Source: Candidatus Scybalocola faecipullorum (lineage in GTDB: Bacteria; Bacillota; Clostridia; Lachnospirales; Lachnospiraceae). From it: DNA of 64,000 nt. A program made the translations under genes and the position numbers. The notes beneath the pieces are model-generated. The model did not search any database. It was not told the DNA's origin and was given only the letters and a program-made list of their open reading frames with translations. This document shows, piece by piece, positions 18,116 to 26,437 of this stretch. Numbering within the stretch: the stretch's first letter is position 1; every line of letters begins with the position of its first letter. The stretch is from the NCBI GenBank assembly GCA_018716485.1, contig DVJY01000047.1:1-64000 (forward strand), given 5' to 3'.

Positions 18116-18940
18116 TTATTTCAGCATAAAGCTGATACCCTCTTTAAAGTACTTTGAGAAGCAAAGGAACAATATGATGATCGGCAGTGTCAAAATGACG
18201 GAAGCCGCATACATCGGTCCCGGGAAAGCACCCATTGGCTTAAACTGTGTTGAAATGAGCACGTTTAATGTCTGCATGTTAATATCCGGCGAAATCAGCA
18301 TATCCCACATCAGTTCACTCCAACGCTGCATAAAAATGGACAAAAATACAATCGTTGTGACGGATTTGGTGATTGGGAAAGCAATCATTGCCAGAATCTT
18401 TAAATTGCCGGCGCCATCAATTCTTGCCGCCTCAAAAACATCGTCAGGAATTGTTTTAAAATAGTTAATATACATGAATACCGCCCAAATAGAAATACAC
18501 AGTGGTATGATCATACCGGCATAACTGTTGGCCAACGGTCTTGTAATCATATATCTCGGTACAAGCAGGATGATGGTCGGGAAGAACATCTGGAAAAGCA
18601 GCGTATTCATAATCATGCGCTCACCTTTAAATTTCAGCTTGGACACAGAATAACCGATAGCAAGGCCGACAGCGACAGAAATCACAGCTGTAGGGAATGA
18701 AACTACAAAAGAGTTCCACAGCGCTTTTACCCACATCAGTGAGTTGGTTGAACCTCCGCGTCCGATAAGGTATTCGTAGCTGCGCAGAGTAAATCCTGCC
18801 GGCACGAGTGTTTTATCGACTAAATCCCATGATGTAAATGACTGGACCACCATATAATAAAAAGGAAAGAGGGAAATGGCGAGTAAAATCAATGTGATGA
18901 TTGTGATAATAATTGTTTTTATACTTATTTTCTTCTTCAA
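18116..18940 (-). CDS. Sugar ABC transporter permease (MalG type)
   Basis: This 274-residue inner-membrane subunit of a CUT1-type carbohydrate importer has six predicted helices. The EAA loop motif is DVFEAARIDGAGNLKILAMIAFPITKS. The start codon is TTG at 18940, supported by AAGGAGGGG seven bases upstream and the absence of a better ATG. It pairs with the MalF-type permease directly upstream (17-base gap) and the binding protein at 19931. No ATPase is encoded nearby. Confidence 0.93.
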   Translation of the reverse strand: MKKKISIKTIIITIITLILLAISLFPFYYMVVQSFTSWDLVDKTLVPAGFTLRSYEYLIGRGGSTNSLMWVKALWNSFVVSFPTAVISVAVGLAIGYSVSKLKFKGERMIMNTLLFQMFFPTIILLVPRYMITRPLANSYAGMIIPLCISIWAVFMYINYFKTIPDDVFEAARIDGAGNLKILAMIAFPITKSVTTIVFLSIFMQRWSELMWDMLISPDINMQTLNVLISTQFKPMGAFPGPMYAASVILTLPIIILFLCFSKYFKEGISFMLK

Positions 18941-18957
18941 AACTTTCCCCTCCTTAA

Positions 18958-19860
18958 TTAATATCCGAATTTGTGATTGAGTTTATCAGTTACAAAGTTG
19001 ATAATTCTCAAAGTAATAAAAATCTGGACCGCACTGGCAATGGCCATTGCCGCTCCATAGCCGGACTGGAAACGCGTAAATGAAGTGTTGTAAATTTCCA
19101 GCTGCCATGATGTTGTTGTCAGGTTCGGACCGCCGCCGGTCAGCAAATATGGCTCAGTATAAATACCAAATGCAAGACCTGTTGCCAAAACGATAACTGT
19201 CGTCAATGTCGGCATGATAATCGGCAATGTCACATGAATCAATTTGTGGAACCCTTTAGAACCGTCCAGTGCGCAGGCTTCATTAACTTCCACATCAATA
19301 CTTTCAATACCGGACAAAATAAACAGTGCGTAATAACCGGACATTTTCCAGACAACGATGCCAACCATAATCCAGAATGCAAAACGTTCATCGGTCAGCC
19401 AGTTAATATTCAGATTAAAATGTTCTCTTAAAAAGGTATTGAATACAGAGTTATAGTTAAAGAAATATTTAACAACAACCGATGTTGCAACGCCTGATGT
19501 CAAATATGGAATAAAGAATAAAACCGCAACGATGCCCTTAATCTTATCCGGAAGCTTCGACACAAGCAGAGCAATGATCAAGCCGCCAATAAAACACAGA
19601 ATGACGATTGGCACAAGATATTTAAATGAATTGACGAACGCCGCCTGAACACGCGCATCTGTAAACAGTGCTTTAAAATTATTCAGGCCAACAAATGTTT
19701 TGTTTTTCGACATCAAATTCCAATCCATGACAGACAGCCATGCCGCCCAGATCAAAGGAATCAGAAAAAACACTAAAGAATAAATCAAATACGGGGCGTT
19801 CAGCAGCCATCCGACGATGCCCCTTTTCTTTCCCGGACTCAGTTTGAATTTATTTTTCAT
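18958..19860 (-). CDS. Sugar ABC transporter permease (MalF type)
   Basis: This 300-residue permease of a CUT1 importer has six predicted helices and the coupling motif EVNEACALDGSKGFHKLIHVTLPII. It partners with the MalG-type permease that follows. It starts at an ATG with AAGGAGCG upstream. A hairpin (19885-19917) between it and the binding-protein gene probably lowers permease expression relative to the binding protein. Confidence 0.93.
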   Translation of the reverse strand: MKNKFKLSPGKKRGIVGWLLNAPYLIYSLVFFLIPLIWAAWLSVMDWNLMSKNKTFVGLNNFKALFTDARVQAAFVNSFKYLVPIVILCFIGGLIIALLVSKLPDKIKGIVAVLFFIPYLTSGVATSVVVKYFFNYNSVFNTFLREHFNLNINWLTDERFAFWIMVGIVVWKMSGYYALFILSGIESIDVEVNEACALDGSKGFHKLIHVTLPIIMPTLTTVIVLATGLAFGIYTEPYLLTGGGPNLTTTSWQLEIYNTSFTRFQSGYGAAMAIASAVQIFITLRIINFVTDKLNHKFGY

Positions 19861-19884
19861 ATGATTCAGCGCTCCTTAAAATAA

Positions 19885-19917
19885 CAGGCTGCACATCTGT
19901 AATCCCTGTGCAGCCTG
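19885..19917 (-). other. Intercistronic stem-loop after the binding-protein gene
   Basis: CAGGCTGCACA pairs perfectly with TGTGCAGCCTG around an 11-base loop, followed by TTATTTTAAGG on the minus strand. The position between binding protein and permease suggests partial termination or 3'-end protection of the upstream message. Confidence 0.8.
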
Positions 19918-19930
19918 ACGTATTGCGGAA

Positions 19931-21352
19931 TTATGAAAGTCCGCCTGCAGTTTTCATAGCTTCCATGCCTGCCTCTACAAAAGATGTTGCATCCGGTGCA
20001 TTGCCCGGTTCTGCACCTGTCACTGTACCAATGTACGGAGACATCGCAGATTCTGTAAATGCTGTCCAGATATCGGCATCTTTATCTGTTGCAAGACCCG
20101 GCATTGAATATGGTACCCACTGTGCCAGTGCTGATAATTCCGGATATTCTTCCATAACGCTTGCGAATGTTTCATTTTCATTCAAATCGCCTCTGACAGG
20201 AAGCATCGTTGTTGCATTGAGCCATTCAAGGTCTGTCTGTGCTGAATTTTCTGCGTTGTAAACCCATTTAACAAACTCTACAGCGCCCTGATGCTCGTCT
20301 TCTGAGATATTGTCTGTTTTATAGAATGTCAGACCTTTGGAGTCTGCGAAGCAGTATGGTGTATCGCCTTCGTTTTCAACTAATGCCGGTCCGTAAACAT
20401 AGTCTTCGCCGTACACTTTATTGCTTTCTCTATATAATGAAATTTCCCAAGGTGCATTGATTGTTACAAGTACTGATGGCTGATCTTCAATCCAGATACT
20501 GGAAAGTTCGCCCTGCTGAATCGTATTTCCGAACAAACCGAGCACTTCCATCGCTTTTACAGCAGCATCCTTATCCATCGTTAATGTTGTGCCTTCAACA
20601 ATAGATTTACCCTGTGAAATTGCATCATATGGCATCATAAAATCATACCATCTGTCCCAATACTGATCCGGGCGCTGCAGAGACGGTCTGTAGAAAGAAT
20701 GTGTCACGCCGATTGCTGCCAATTCGTCAGCTTTATCATTCCACTGTGACATAATATCCTGAAGTTCAGCAATCGTTGTCGGCGCTTCATCATAGCCGAA
20801 AACTTCCAGTGCTTTCATATTCCACTGCCATGACATTGGATTTACATAAACCGGAAGTACATACTGCTTGCCGTCGATTGCCCAGCTTTCCATCGTATCT
20901 CCCATCTGACGTGCTTCGATCACATCATTAAACCAGTCTTCTGCTGATAAATCATAAACAACATCGGAAGCTGCCAGTGTTGCTGCAAAACCTCTGTTGA
21001 TATTTTCAGAAACCGCCGGCGCTGTACCTGTAGCGATCGCATTCTGAATTCCGGCTTCCGATGATGGTGATTCCGGCATCTGCTGAACATGTACTTCAAC
21101 AGTCTGGCCATTGACCTGAGTTCCCGTTGCATTAAAGGCTTCTGCTTTTCCTTCCCAGAAGTCGTACTGAACCTGCTGAGGCGCTGTCCAAAAATCAACG
21201 ACTAATGTACCTCCTGAAGCCTCTGCCTGTGTTTCTTCTCCGCCGCCTGAAGCGGTTGTCTGTCCGTCATTGCTGCCACCGCCGCAGGCCGTCAGCGCTG
21301 CTGCTGCCATTGCGCCTGCCAGAAAAAGTGCTATTGCTTTTCTTGATTTCAT
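19931..21352 (-). CDS. Sugar-binding lipoprotein of the ABC importer (SBP family 1)
   Basis: This 473-residue extracytoplasmic binding protein has a lipoprotein signal ending ALTACGGG (lipidated Cys near residue 23) and a Gly/Thr/Glu-rich linker. The rest is a two-lobed oligosaccharide-binding fold of the SBP_bac_1 type. It is the receptor for the two permeases downstream. It follows the DUF1861 gene by 46 bases with a GGAGGAAAAACTT ribosome site. Context points to mannosides, possibly beta-1,2-linked; the ligand cannot be read from sequence. Confidence 0.92.
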   Translation of the reverse strand: MKSRKAIALFLAGAMAAAALTACGGGSNDGQTTASGGGEETQAEASGGTLVVDFWTAPQQVQYDFWEGKAEAFNATGTQVNGQTVEVHVQQMPESPSSEAGIQNAIATGTAPAVSENINRGFAATLAASDVVYDLSAEDWFNDVIEARQMGDTMESWAIDGKQYVLPVYVNPMSWQWNMKALEVFGYDEAPTTIAELQDIMSQWNDKADELAAIGVTHSFYRPSLQRPDQYWDRWYDFMMPYDAISQGKSIVEGTTLTMDKDAAVKAMEVLGLFGNTIQQGELSSIWIEDQPSVLVTINAPWEISLYRESNKVYGEDYVYGPALVENEGDTPYCFADSKGLTFYKTDNISEDEHQGAVEFVKWVYNAENSAQTDLEWLNATTMLPVRGDLNENETFASVMEEYPELSALAQWVPYSMPGLATDKDADIWTAFTESAMSPYIGTVTGAEPGNAPDATSFVEAGMEAMKTAGGLS

Positions 21353-21398
21353 AAGTTTTTCCTCCTCTTATTTTAGGCAGTTTTTAAAACTGCCGAAA

Positions 21399-22343
21399 TT
21401 AACTTTCATACGTCACAAACGGATCATCAATTTCAATACTGTGTCCCTGTGCATCACTTACACCACAGTAAAGTCTTGCTTTGCCTTCGCCTGTTCTGAC
21501 TAATCCCCCTGAAAAAATGACATCCTTTAAATCCGGACGTTTGCTTGGCCCGTCGGCAAAATTCGCTCTGACAGCAATCATCTTCATCGGAGAATATGAA
21601 CATGTTTTTACATCGAAGCAAAAACATGTTGAATAATAGTGTCGGTCTCCTGCCCCATCATACTGAGCAATATGGGAAAGAACGCCGATTTTTCCGTTGT
21701 TCAGCAAATGCAGTTCATTACAGCCGCCCCATTCCTCATCAATAAACTGATGCTCCAGAATAACTGCCTGTTCAATATGTTCACTGTCCAGCTGTTCCAG
21801 CGAATCAATAATCACATAGCCGATTTTTCCTCTGCCGCCGATTGTTCCCTGCGGACGCGTCATCACAAGAATTTTTCCGTTTTCCAGTTCACACAAACGA
21901 ATGTCTTTCATCTTGTCCGGCCCATTTGCAAAACGTGTCAAGTCTTTAAGCGATGTTCCTTTGTAAAAAATAGTTCTGTAATTCAGCTGTCCCGGCATTT
22001 CTTCATCATCGAAGATCTCCACGCCGCCGATGACCAGTTCTCCGCCGATCCGAGCCACAAAAGGATCCTGAAGCGTCAATGTTCCTGCCGTCAGATCCGC
22101 CGCCCATGTGTCGCCGATTTTTTCAAAGAAAACAACTTTGGAATGTTCGCTGTCTCTTGCTTCGACCCTGCCTGCAATATACATTTTGCCGTCTGCTTCA
22201 AACGGAGCTGTAATGTTGTAGACATCTTTACCGTCTGCGCCTGTAAACTGAATACGACTTGAATCATCTTTATAATTCAAGTTTTTAAACTCTTTTTTCA
22301 AGTCTTCACAGGTTCTCAGTGTTTCTTTGTTCTCTTGTGCCAT
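21399..22343 (-). CDS. DUF1861 family protein, GT108/GH130-related propeller
   Basis: This 314-residue protein has no signal peptide or membrane segment. Repeated blade-like segments (VYNITAPFEADGKMYIAGRVEAR, LQDPFVARIGGELVIGGVE, GGCNELHLLNNGKIGVLSHIA) match the DUF1861 family as I remember it, a five-bladed propeller group that also contains Leishmania enzymes making and phosphorolysing beta-1,2-mannogen (GT108). The Asp in LQDPFV and Arg in AGRVEAR correspond in position to functional residues of GH130-like propellers. It is first in the operon, ahead of the importer and the GH130, just behind a symmetric operator. I infer a beta-1,2-mannoside phosphorylase or mannosyltransferase. The activity is unproven for bacterial members as far as I know. 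Confidence 0.72.
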   Translation of the reverse strand: MAQENKETLRTCEDLKKEFKNLNYKDDSSRIQFTGADGKDVYNITAPFEADGKMYIAGRVEARDSEHSKVVFFEKIGDTWAADLTAGTLTLQDPFVARIGGELVIGGVEIFDDEEMPGQLNYRTIFYKGTSLKDLTRFANGPDKMKDIRLCELENGKILVMTRPQGTIGGRGKIGYVIIDSLEQLDSEHIEQAVILEHQFIDEEWGGCNELHLLNNGKIGVLSHIAQYDGAGDRHYYSTCFCFDVKTCSYSPMKMIAVRANFADGPSKRPDLKDVIFSGGLVRTGEGKARLYCGVSDAQGHSIEIDDPFVTYES

Positions 22344-22415
22344 TTTTACTCCTTTCTCCCGTTTTTACCAAAACCTTTCAGCAGTTTGTTTGGTCTGTTC
22401 TGTCTATGGTTAGAT

Positions 22416-22501
22416 AGTATCACCATATTAACTTGAAATAAATACATTTTTACTTGAATTTTACAAAATATTTTTCAAGTTTTTATTTTATGTTTTCAAG
22501 T
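22416..22501 (-). promoter_or_regulatory. Four-box symmetric operator and promoter of the DUF1861 operon
   Basis: ACTTGAA occurs at 22431 and 22452 and its inverse TTCAAGT at 22474 and 22495. Each direct pair is spaced exactly 21 bases and the two pairs face each other. A possible -10 box GATACT lies at 22416-22421 on the minus strand, with no good -35, which fits an activator-dependent promoter. A 21-base direct repeat is the spacing used by AraC-type dimers. The regulator is not identified. Confidence 0.65.
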
Positions 22502-22680
22502 AATTTTACCAACAGCTGTCCGGCAGTAAAATATTACCACATTTAATATAAAAAATCTCTGCAAACCTTTCGACAAACAGACAGGACTTCGCTCCGATTC
22601 GTCCGGTGGCGAACGCTTACCACTGCACACAGAGCCTTCTTCCACGCGGGGAAAAATAAAGAACTTTTCTGCAACATAAA
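22502..22680. other. Gene-free stretch between the DUF1861 operon and GH36
   Basis: Together with the operator (22416-22501) and the terminator (22681-22720), this fills the gap of almost 400 bases between the two genes. It holds the second copy of the intergenic repeat (22585-22639). No convincing coding sequence is seen. Confidence 0.6.
22585..22639. repeat. Intergenic repeat, copy 2
   Basis: GACTTCGCTCCGATTCGTCCG through AGAGCCTTC aligns at about 70% with 16900-16957. It is more degenerate and its hairpins are partly lost. Confidence 0.55.
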
Positions 22681-22720
22681 AAAAGCTGAACTTTGATGTC
22701 ATTATCGCAGTTCAGCTTTT
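22681..22720 (-). terminator. Terminator of the first GH36 gene
   Basis: AAAAGCTGAACT pairs with AGTTCAGCTTTT around a 16-base loop, followed by a T run on the minus strand, just after the GH36 stop at 22738. Confidence 0.88.
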
Positions 22721-22737
22721 TAATATTTGTACTAATT

Positions 22738-24846
22738 TTATTTTAAAGTTACTTCAAACAGTCTTGCCTGCGGCGCATGAGTCAGTGTTACTGTCAGCAC
22801 GCCTGTCTTTTCATCCCATGTGTAATCTGTCGGTTCCCCTGACGGATAAGCGCAGCGCGCCTCTGCCGTATGTCCGTCAAGCGGCAGCCGGATTGTCTTT
22901 GTATTTTCACTGCCGCTTCTGTGCCATACAGCCAAATACATCTTTTTCTCCGTTTTCAGACCAAATGCCAGCCACTCATCATGATATCCCGCCAGACCAA
23001 GCGGCCAGAACGGCAGCGCTTTCTTAATATCCCCCCGGATTGTTTTGTAATAATCGATAGCTTCTTTAATCAAACCAAACCGCTCACCCTGCATTTTAAC
23101 AAGATGGCCGCTTTGATGGATTCTCAGGAGCATCGCATTGACCATATTAAAAATGACAATCTCTTTATCCGCTTCCGTCATCGGATAAGACCATACCGCC
23201 GCCTGCTCCGGCGTCAGCGCCGCCGCCGCATTGGCAGACACTGTCGCATATGCCATAAAATCTTCCTGATCACTTGTCGACTGAATACTGTAACGGCTAA
23301 GCATTGCATAATCCATACGAAGTCCGCCGCTGGAACAGTTCTCAATGACCAGATCCGGGTATTTTTCAAAAATTTCATCGAGCCATGAAATATATGCCCG
23401 TTCGTGTCCAAGCAGACCGTCTCCCGGATTCTCGGCATTAATTTCCGTGCCGATGCCCGGCTCTATATTATAATCCATTTTTATATATCCGACGCCATAA
23501 TCTTCCACAAGACGGCGCATAACTTCTGTCACATATGCGCGAACTTTCGGATGTCTGAAATCCAACTGATAACGGCTCCGGTCATAAACTCTCTTTCCGT
23601 GACGTTCAAAAAAGCATTCCCTCGGAAAATTTTTCAATTCCGGGCACTTGATGCCCATGACTTCTAATTCCAGCCAAACGCCCGGCACCATACCGTATTT
23701 TCTCACTTCGTCAAGTACTTCTTTCAAGCCTCCCGGAAAACGTTCCCTGCTTTCTTTCCATTCACCGACACTGTCCCACCAAAATCCCGGCGCGTACCAT
23801 CCTGCATCAATAACATAGTATTCGCATCCTGCCGCAGCAGCCGCACGAATCATCGGCATTTCTTTCTCAGTCGTCGGATCCCCCCACAGGCAGTTCATAT
23901 AATCGTTAAAAATAACCGGGAGATTTTCATCATCTTTATTTTTGCGGCGGATTATTCGACGGTATTTTGTCAGTTCACCCATTGCCTCATCAATGCCGCC
24001 CTGGCATATACCTACAGCGGCAGGCACTGTCTCAAACGATTCTCCCGGTGCCAGCGTTTTAAACCAATGGCTCTCCCGCTCTGTCGGCCCGCACAGCTGT
24101 ACATACATATGTCCATTCTGGTCTGAAATTTCCCAGTGCCATGAACCGTTATGCTCAATCTGCCAATACATCATCGTCTTTGTTTGCGTGTTTTCAATGC
24201 ATCCCATCGGCAAATATTCTTTTGCCGACCAGTTTCCTGTGTTCGTTACACAGATACGTTTAGACGTTCTCTGCTCATTGACCGGCTGTGACTGAGCCAT
24301 TCCAAGTTCAGGCAGGGTATATCTCTGCCATGACATCTCTTTCTGCCAGCCATTATGCGGAATATAAACGTTTATCTTTTCATCTCTCGGCAGACTGCCT
24401 TCTTTATCAATACCAAGATAGTTAAAAGTTGAAATATGCTCCAATGTCTGCGCTTCGGTCCCCTTATTTGTAATCACATTTTTACAGCGCATAACTTTAA
24501 CATTGCGGTAAAACTGCAGATATGTGGTCACTTCCAGTCCGGTTTCGTCATCCTTCGTCACAATTTCAACTGTCTTTCCGTCCTCATTTTCGCCTTCACT
24601 ATGCGATACATAAGTCATCCGATAGCCGGGTGCCGTAACAATATATTTATTACCGTGGCGTTCCAACGGCCGATCCAGACCCGAAACAGAAATTTCATTG
24701 AGCAAAAATCCTTCGCCCTCACGGTCAATATGGAAATCCGCCTCATTCATCGGCAGGCACGAAAAATGCATCAGATTTAATACTCCGTTGTCTCTGATGG
24801 TGAAATTTAAATACATCCCCTGTTCTTGAATACAAAATGTTTTCAT
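22738..24846 (-). CDS. GH36 alpha-galactosidase (first copy)
   Basis: This is a cytoplasmic 702-residue retaining alpha-galactosidase of clan GH-D. An N-terminal beta-sandwich (about 1-290) precedes the TIM barrel. The nucleophile Asp is in YIKMDYNIEPG and the acid/base Asp in CSSGGLRMDYAML; WYAPGFWWDSVGEW is the usual Trp-rich block. It would remove alpha-1,6-galactose side chains from imported galactomanno-oligosaccharides. It diverges clearly from the second GH36 (49059-51257), so the two may differ in substrate. It is a single-gene unit with its own promoter and terminator. The start ATG follows GGAGGAAGAG. Confidence 0.9.
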   Translation of the reverse strand: MKTFCIQEQGMYLNFTIRDNGVLNLMHFSCLPMNEADFHIDREGEGFLLNEISVSGLDRPLERHGNKYIVTAPGYRMTYVSHSEGENEDGKTVEIVTKDDETGLEVTTYLQFYRNVKVMRCKNVITNKGTEAQTLEHISTFNYLGIDKEGSLPRDEKINVYIPHNGWQKEMSWQRYTLPELGMAQSQPVNEQRTSKRICVTNTGNWSAKEYLPMGCIENTQTKTMMYWQIEHNGSWHWEISDQNGHMYVQLCGPTERESHWFKTLAPGESFETVPAAVGICQGGIDEAMGELTKYRRIIRRKNKDDENLPVIFNDYMNCLWGDPTTEKEMPMIRAAAAAGCEYYVIDAGWYAPGFWWDSVGEWKESRERFPGGLKEVLDEVRKYGMVPGVWLELEVMGIKCPELKNFPRECFFERHGKRVYDRSRYQLDFRHPKVRAYVTEVMRRLVEDYGVGYIKMDYNIEPGIGTEINAENPGDGLLGHERAYISWLDEIFEKYPDLVIENCSSGGLRMDYAMLSRYSIQSTSDQEDFMAYATVSANAAAALTPEQAAVWSYPMTEADKEIVIFNMVNAMLLRIHQSGHLVKMQGERFGLIKEAIDYYKTIRGDIKKALPFWPLGLAGYHDEWLAFGLKTEKKMYLAVWHRSGSENTKTIRLPLDGHTAEARCAYPSGEPTDYTWDEKTGVLTVTLTHAPQARLFEVTLK

Positions 24847-24881
24847 CTCTTCCTCCAGTCATCATAATTCTTTAGCACAAT

Positions 24882-24909
24882 CATATACTTTATTTTGCAG
24901 AACAATCAA
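24882..24909 (-). promoter_or_regulatory. Candidate promoter of the first GH36 gene
   Basis: TTGATT (24904-24909) and TATATG (24882-24887) are 16 bases apart on the minus strand, directly downstream of the preceding operon's terminator. Confidence 0.5.
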
Positions 24910-24910
24910 A

Positions 24911-24930
24911 CCCGCCGCAATTGCGGCGGG
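24911..24930 (-). terminator. Terminator of the YesL operon
   Basis: CCCGCCGCAATTGCGGCGGG is a perfect 20-base palindrome followed on the minus strand by TTTGATTGTTC. It lies 56 bases after the stop of the membrane-protein gene at 24986. Confidence 0.72.
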
Positions 24931-24985
24931 ACACACTTTTCAATCGATACAGCTTAATGTTTTCATATCCTCTTATTCTTGATTC

Positions 24986-25741
24986 TTATTCTTCCGGCAT
25001 CGTCATGACCTCAAAAATCCACTGTACAAAGGCTTCATGGCGATCTGTATGTTTACTCCCCAACGGAAATGCGAGTACCTGTTTCCCATAGGCCTCTATC
25101 ATCTCTTCTCCGGCATTGCGCGCAAAGTACGATGCATCAAATACTGTGCCATCGGTATATAAACCGCACAAATATTCTTCACCGGTATCATCCGTACTGT
25201 AACAAAACCGATCTTCATACCGGGAAAGAAAATCTTCAGAAAAAATATCCCGTAAATCGCTGTAATATCTTCCAAGCCCGTTGCAGTACGTCATAAAGCT
25301 TTCAGGCATCACAGCAGCATCAATGGCATTGACCGACATATTTAAGAAAAATTTTTCATACGTCGAGTGATCCGAAGAGGGACTTCCGTCCAAATTGACC
25401 GTCACTCCTTCTTCATTCTGCATATAAGGTATGTTATACATCGAATCCACCGTCACTTCTTCGCGTCTCGGATTCAAATCAAAATATTCAGTCAAAGAAT
25501 CCATCATCTGACGGTCTGACTCTGTATTCATTTCCTCATTAATAATCGCGAAATGATATACAACTTCCCGATTATTAAAGAACACCTGCCAGATCACGCC
25601 GATTATCAGCGCAATTAAAGCAATGCCGATCAAAATATGTACCTTATAATAGTCAATAATATAGGCGATTTTCTCCTGCCGGTTCATGGACGACATCTTT
25701 TCCTTTTCAGCCGCCATTTTTTGACGTATACCTTCAGTCAA
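24986..25741 (-). CDS. Single-pass membrane protein of unknown function, YesL partner
   Basis: I do not recognise a named family. The 251-residue protein has a charged cytoplasmic N-terminus (about 1-35), one membrane helix (about 36-52, HILIGIALIALIIGVIWQVFF) and an acidic outer domain of about 195 residues. That domain contains a segment (AIDAAVMPESFMTYCNGLG) reminiscent of solute-binding lobes, but this is weak. The start is a TTG at 25741 with AGGAGG ten bases upstream. It lies 17 bases after the YesL-like gene and before a terminator. The tight pairing suggests a joint membrane role linked to sugar uptake. No enzymatic motif is visible. Confidence 0.75.
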   Translation of the reverse strand: MTEGIRQKMAAEKEKMSSMNRQEKIAYIIDYYKVHILIGIALIALIIGVIWQVFFNNREVVYHFAIINEEMNTESDRQMMDSLTEYFDLNPRREEVTVDSMYNIPYMQNEEGVTVNLDGSPSSDHSTYEKFFLNMSVNAIDAAVMPESFMTYCNGLGRYYSDLRDIFSEDFLSRYEDRFCYSTDDTGEEYLCGLYTDGTVFDASYFARNAGEEMIEAYGKQVLAFPLGSKHTDRHEAFVQWIFEVMTMPEE

Positions 25742-25758
25742 TATCTTTCAGCCTCCTG

Positions 25759-26418
25759 TCAATTTGTCTGGTTCCCCGAAGTATTTTCACGGATCGTATC
25801 TGCGCTGCCCCGTTCTTCCAAATATTTATCGAAACGGGAGCGCACATAAAATGTCCATGGATATGCCAGAATGTTAATGCCGATAAATAAAAACGGAATC
25901 ATCAAATTAAAAAACCATTCCAACACAATGACAACATAACCGACAACCACAATGCCCATTGCCAAACTGATAGGAAAATATTTAAAGGCAAAGATGGCGG
26001 CATTTTTAAACATATTTTTGACCGTATTATCAAATTTCGCCAGCAGCGGAAACAGCCAGCAGCCCAACATAGCCAGCAGGACAATTAAAATAACAGTTGC
26101 TGTCACAAACAGAGGCTTTGTCTCCGTCTGCGAAACCTGCCAAATTTGAATATCGAAAATGAGCAGCGCCATAATGGCTGTATAAATCAGGCCGACAGCC
26201 AACCCTTTTTTGAAATTTTCCTTAAACGCTCTGAAAAACATTTTTGTCACAGGTGCTTCCTGATCTTTGCTCATGGCCAGCAAAACCGTATACAGCGCCG
26301 TAAAGGCCGGTCCGATTGTTATGATTGGAATACAGGTAACCAAACATAAAACATTCAGCCAGCAAAGATCAAACAGCTTTGTCATCTTTCTGCTGAAAAA
26401 GCTATTTAGTGAAAACAT
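25759..26418 (-). CDS. YesL/DUF624 family membrane protein
   Basis: This 219-residue integral membrane protein has about five helices. The N-terminal SFFSRKMTKLFDLCWLN and the following CIPIITIGPAFTALYTV are the hallmark of the DUF624/YesL family. These proteins recur in sugar ABC transporter operons of Bacillota, but their biochemical role is unknown. The start is the ATG at 26418 with GGAGGT seven bases upstream. An upstream frame extension to 26469 overlaps GH1 and is not needed. It lies 20 bases after GH1 and 17 bases before the unknown membrane protein. Confidence 0.9.
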   Translation of the reverse strand: MFSLNSFFSRKMTKLFDLCWLNVLCLVTCIPIITIGPAFTALYTVLLAMSKDQEAPVTKMFFRAFKENFKKGLAVGLIYTAIMALLIFDIQIWQVSQTETKPLFVTATVILIVLLAMLGCWLFPLLAKFDNTVKNMFKNAAIFAFKYFPISLAMGIVVVGYVVIVLEWFFNLMIPFLFIGINILAYPWTFYVRSRFDKYLEERGSADTIRENTSGNQTN

Positions 26419-26437
26419 AAGTGTACCTCCTGTATCA

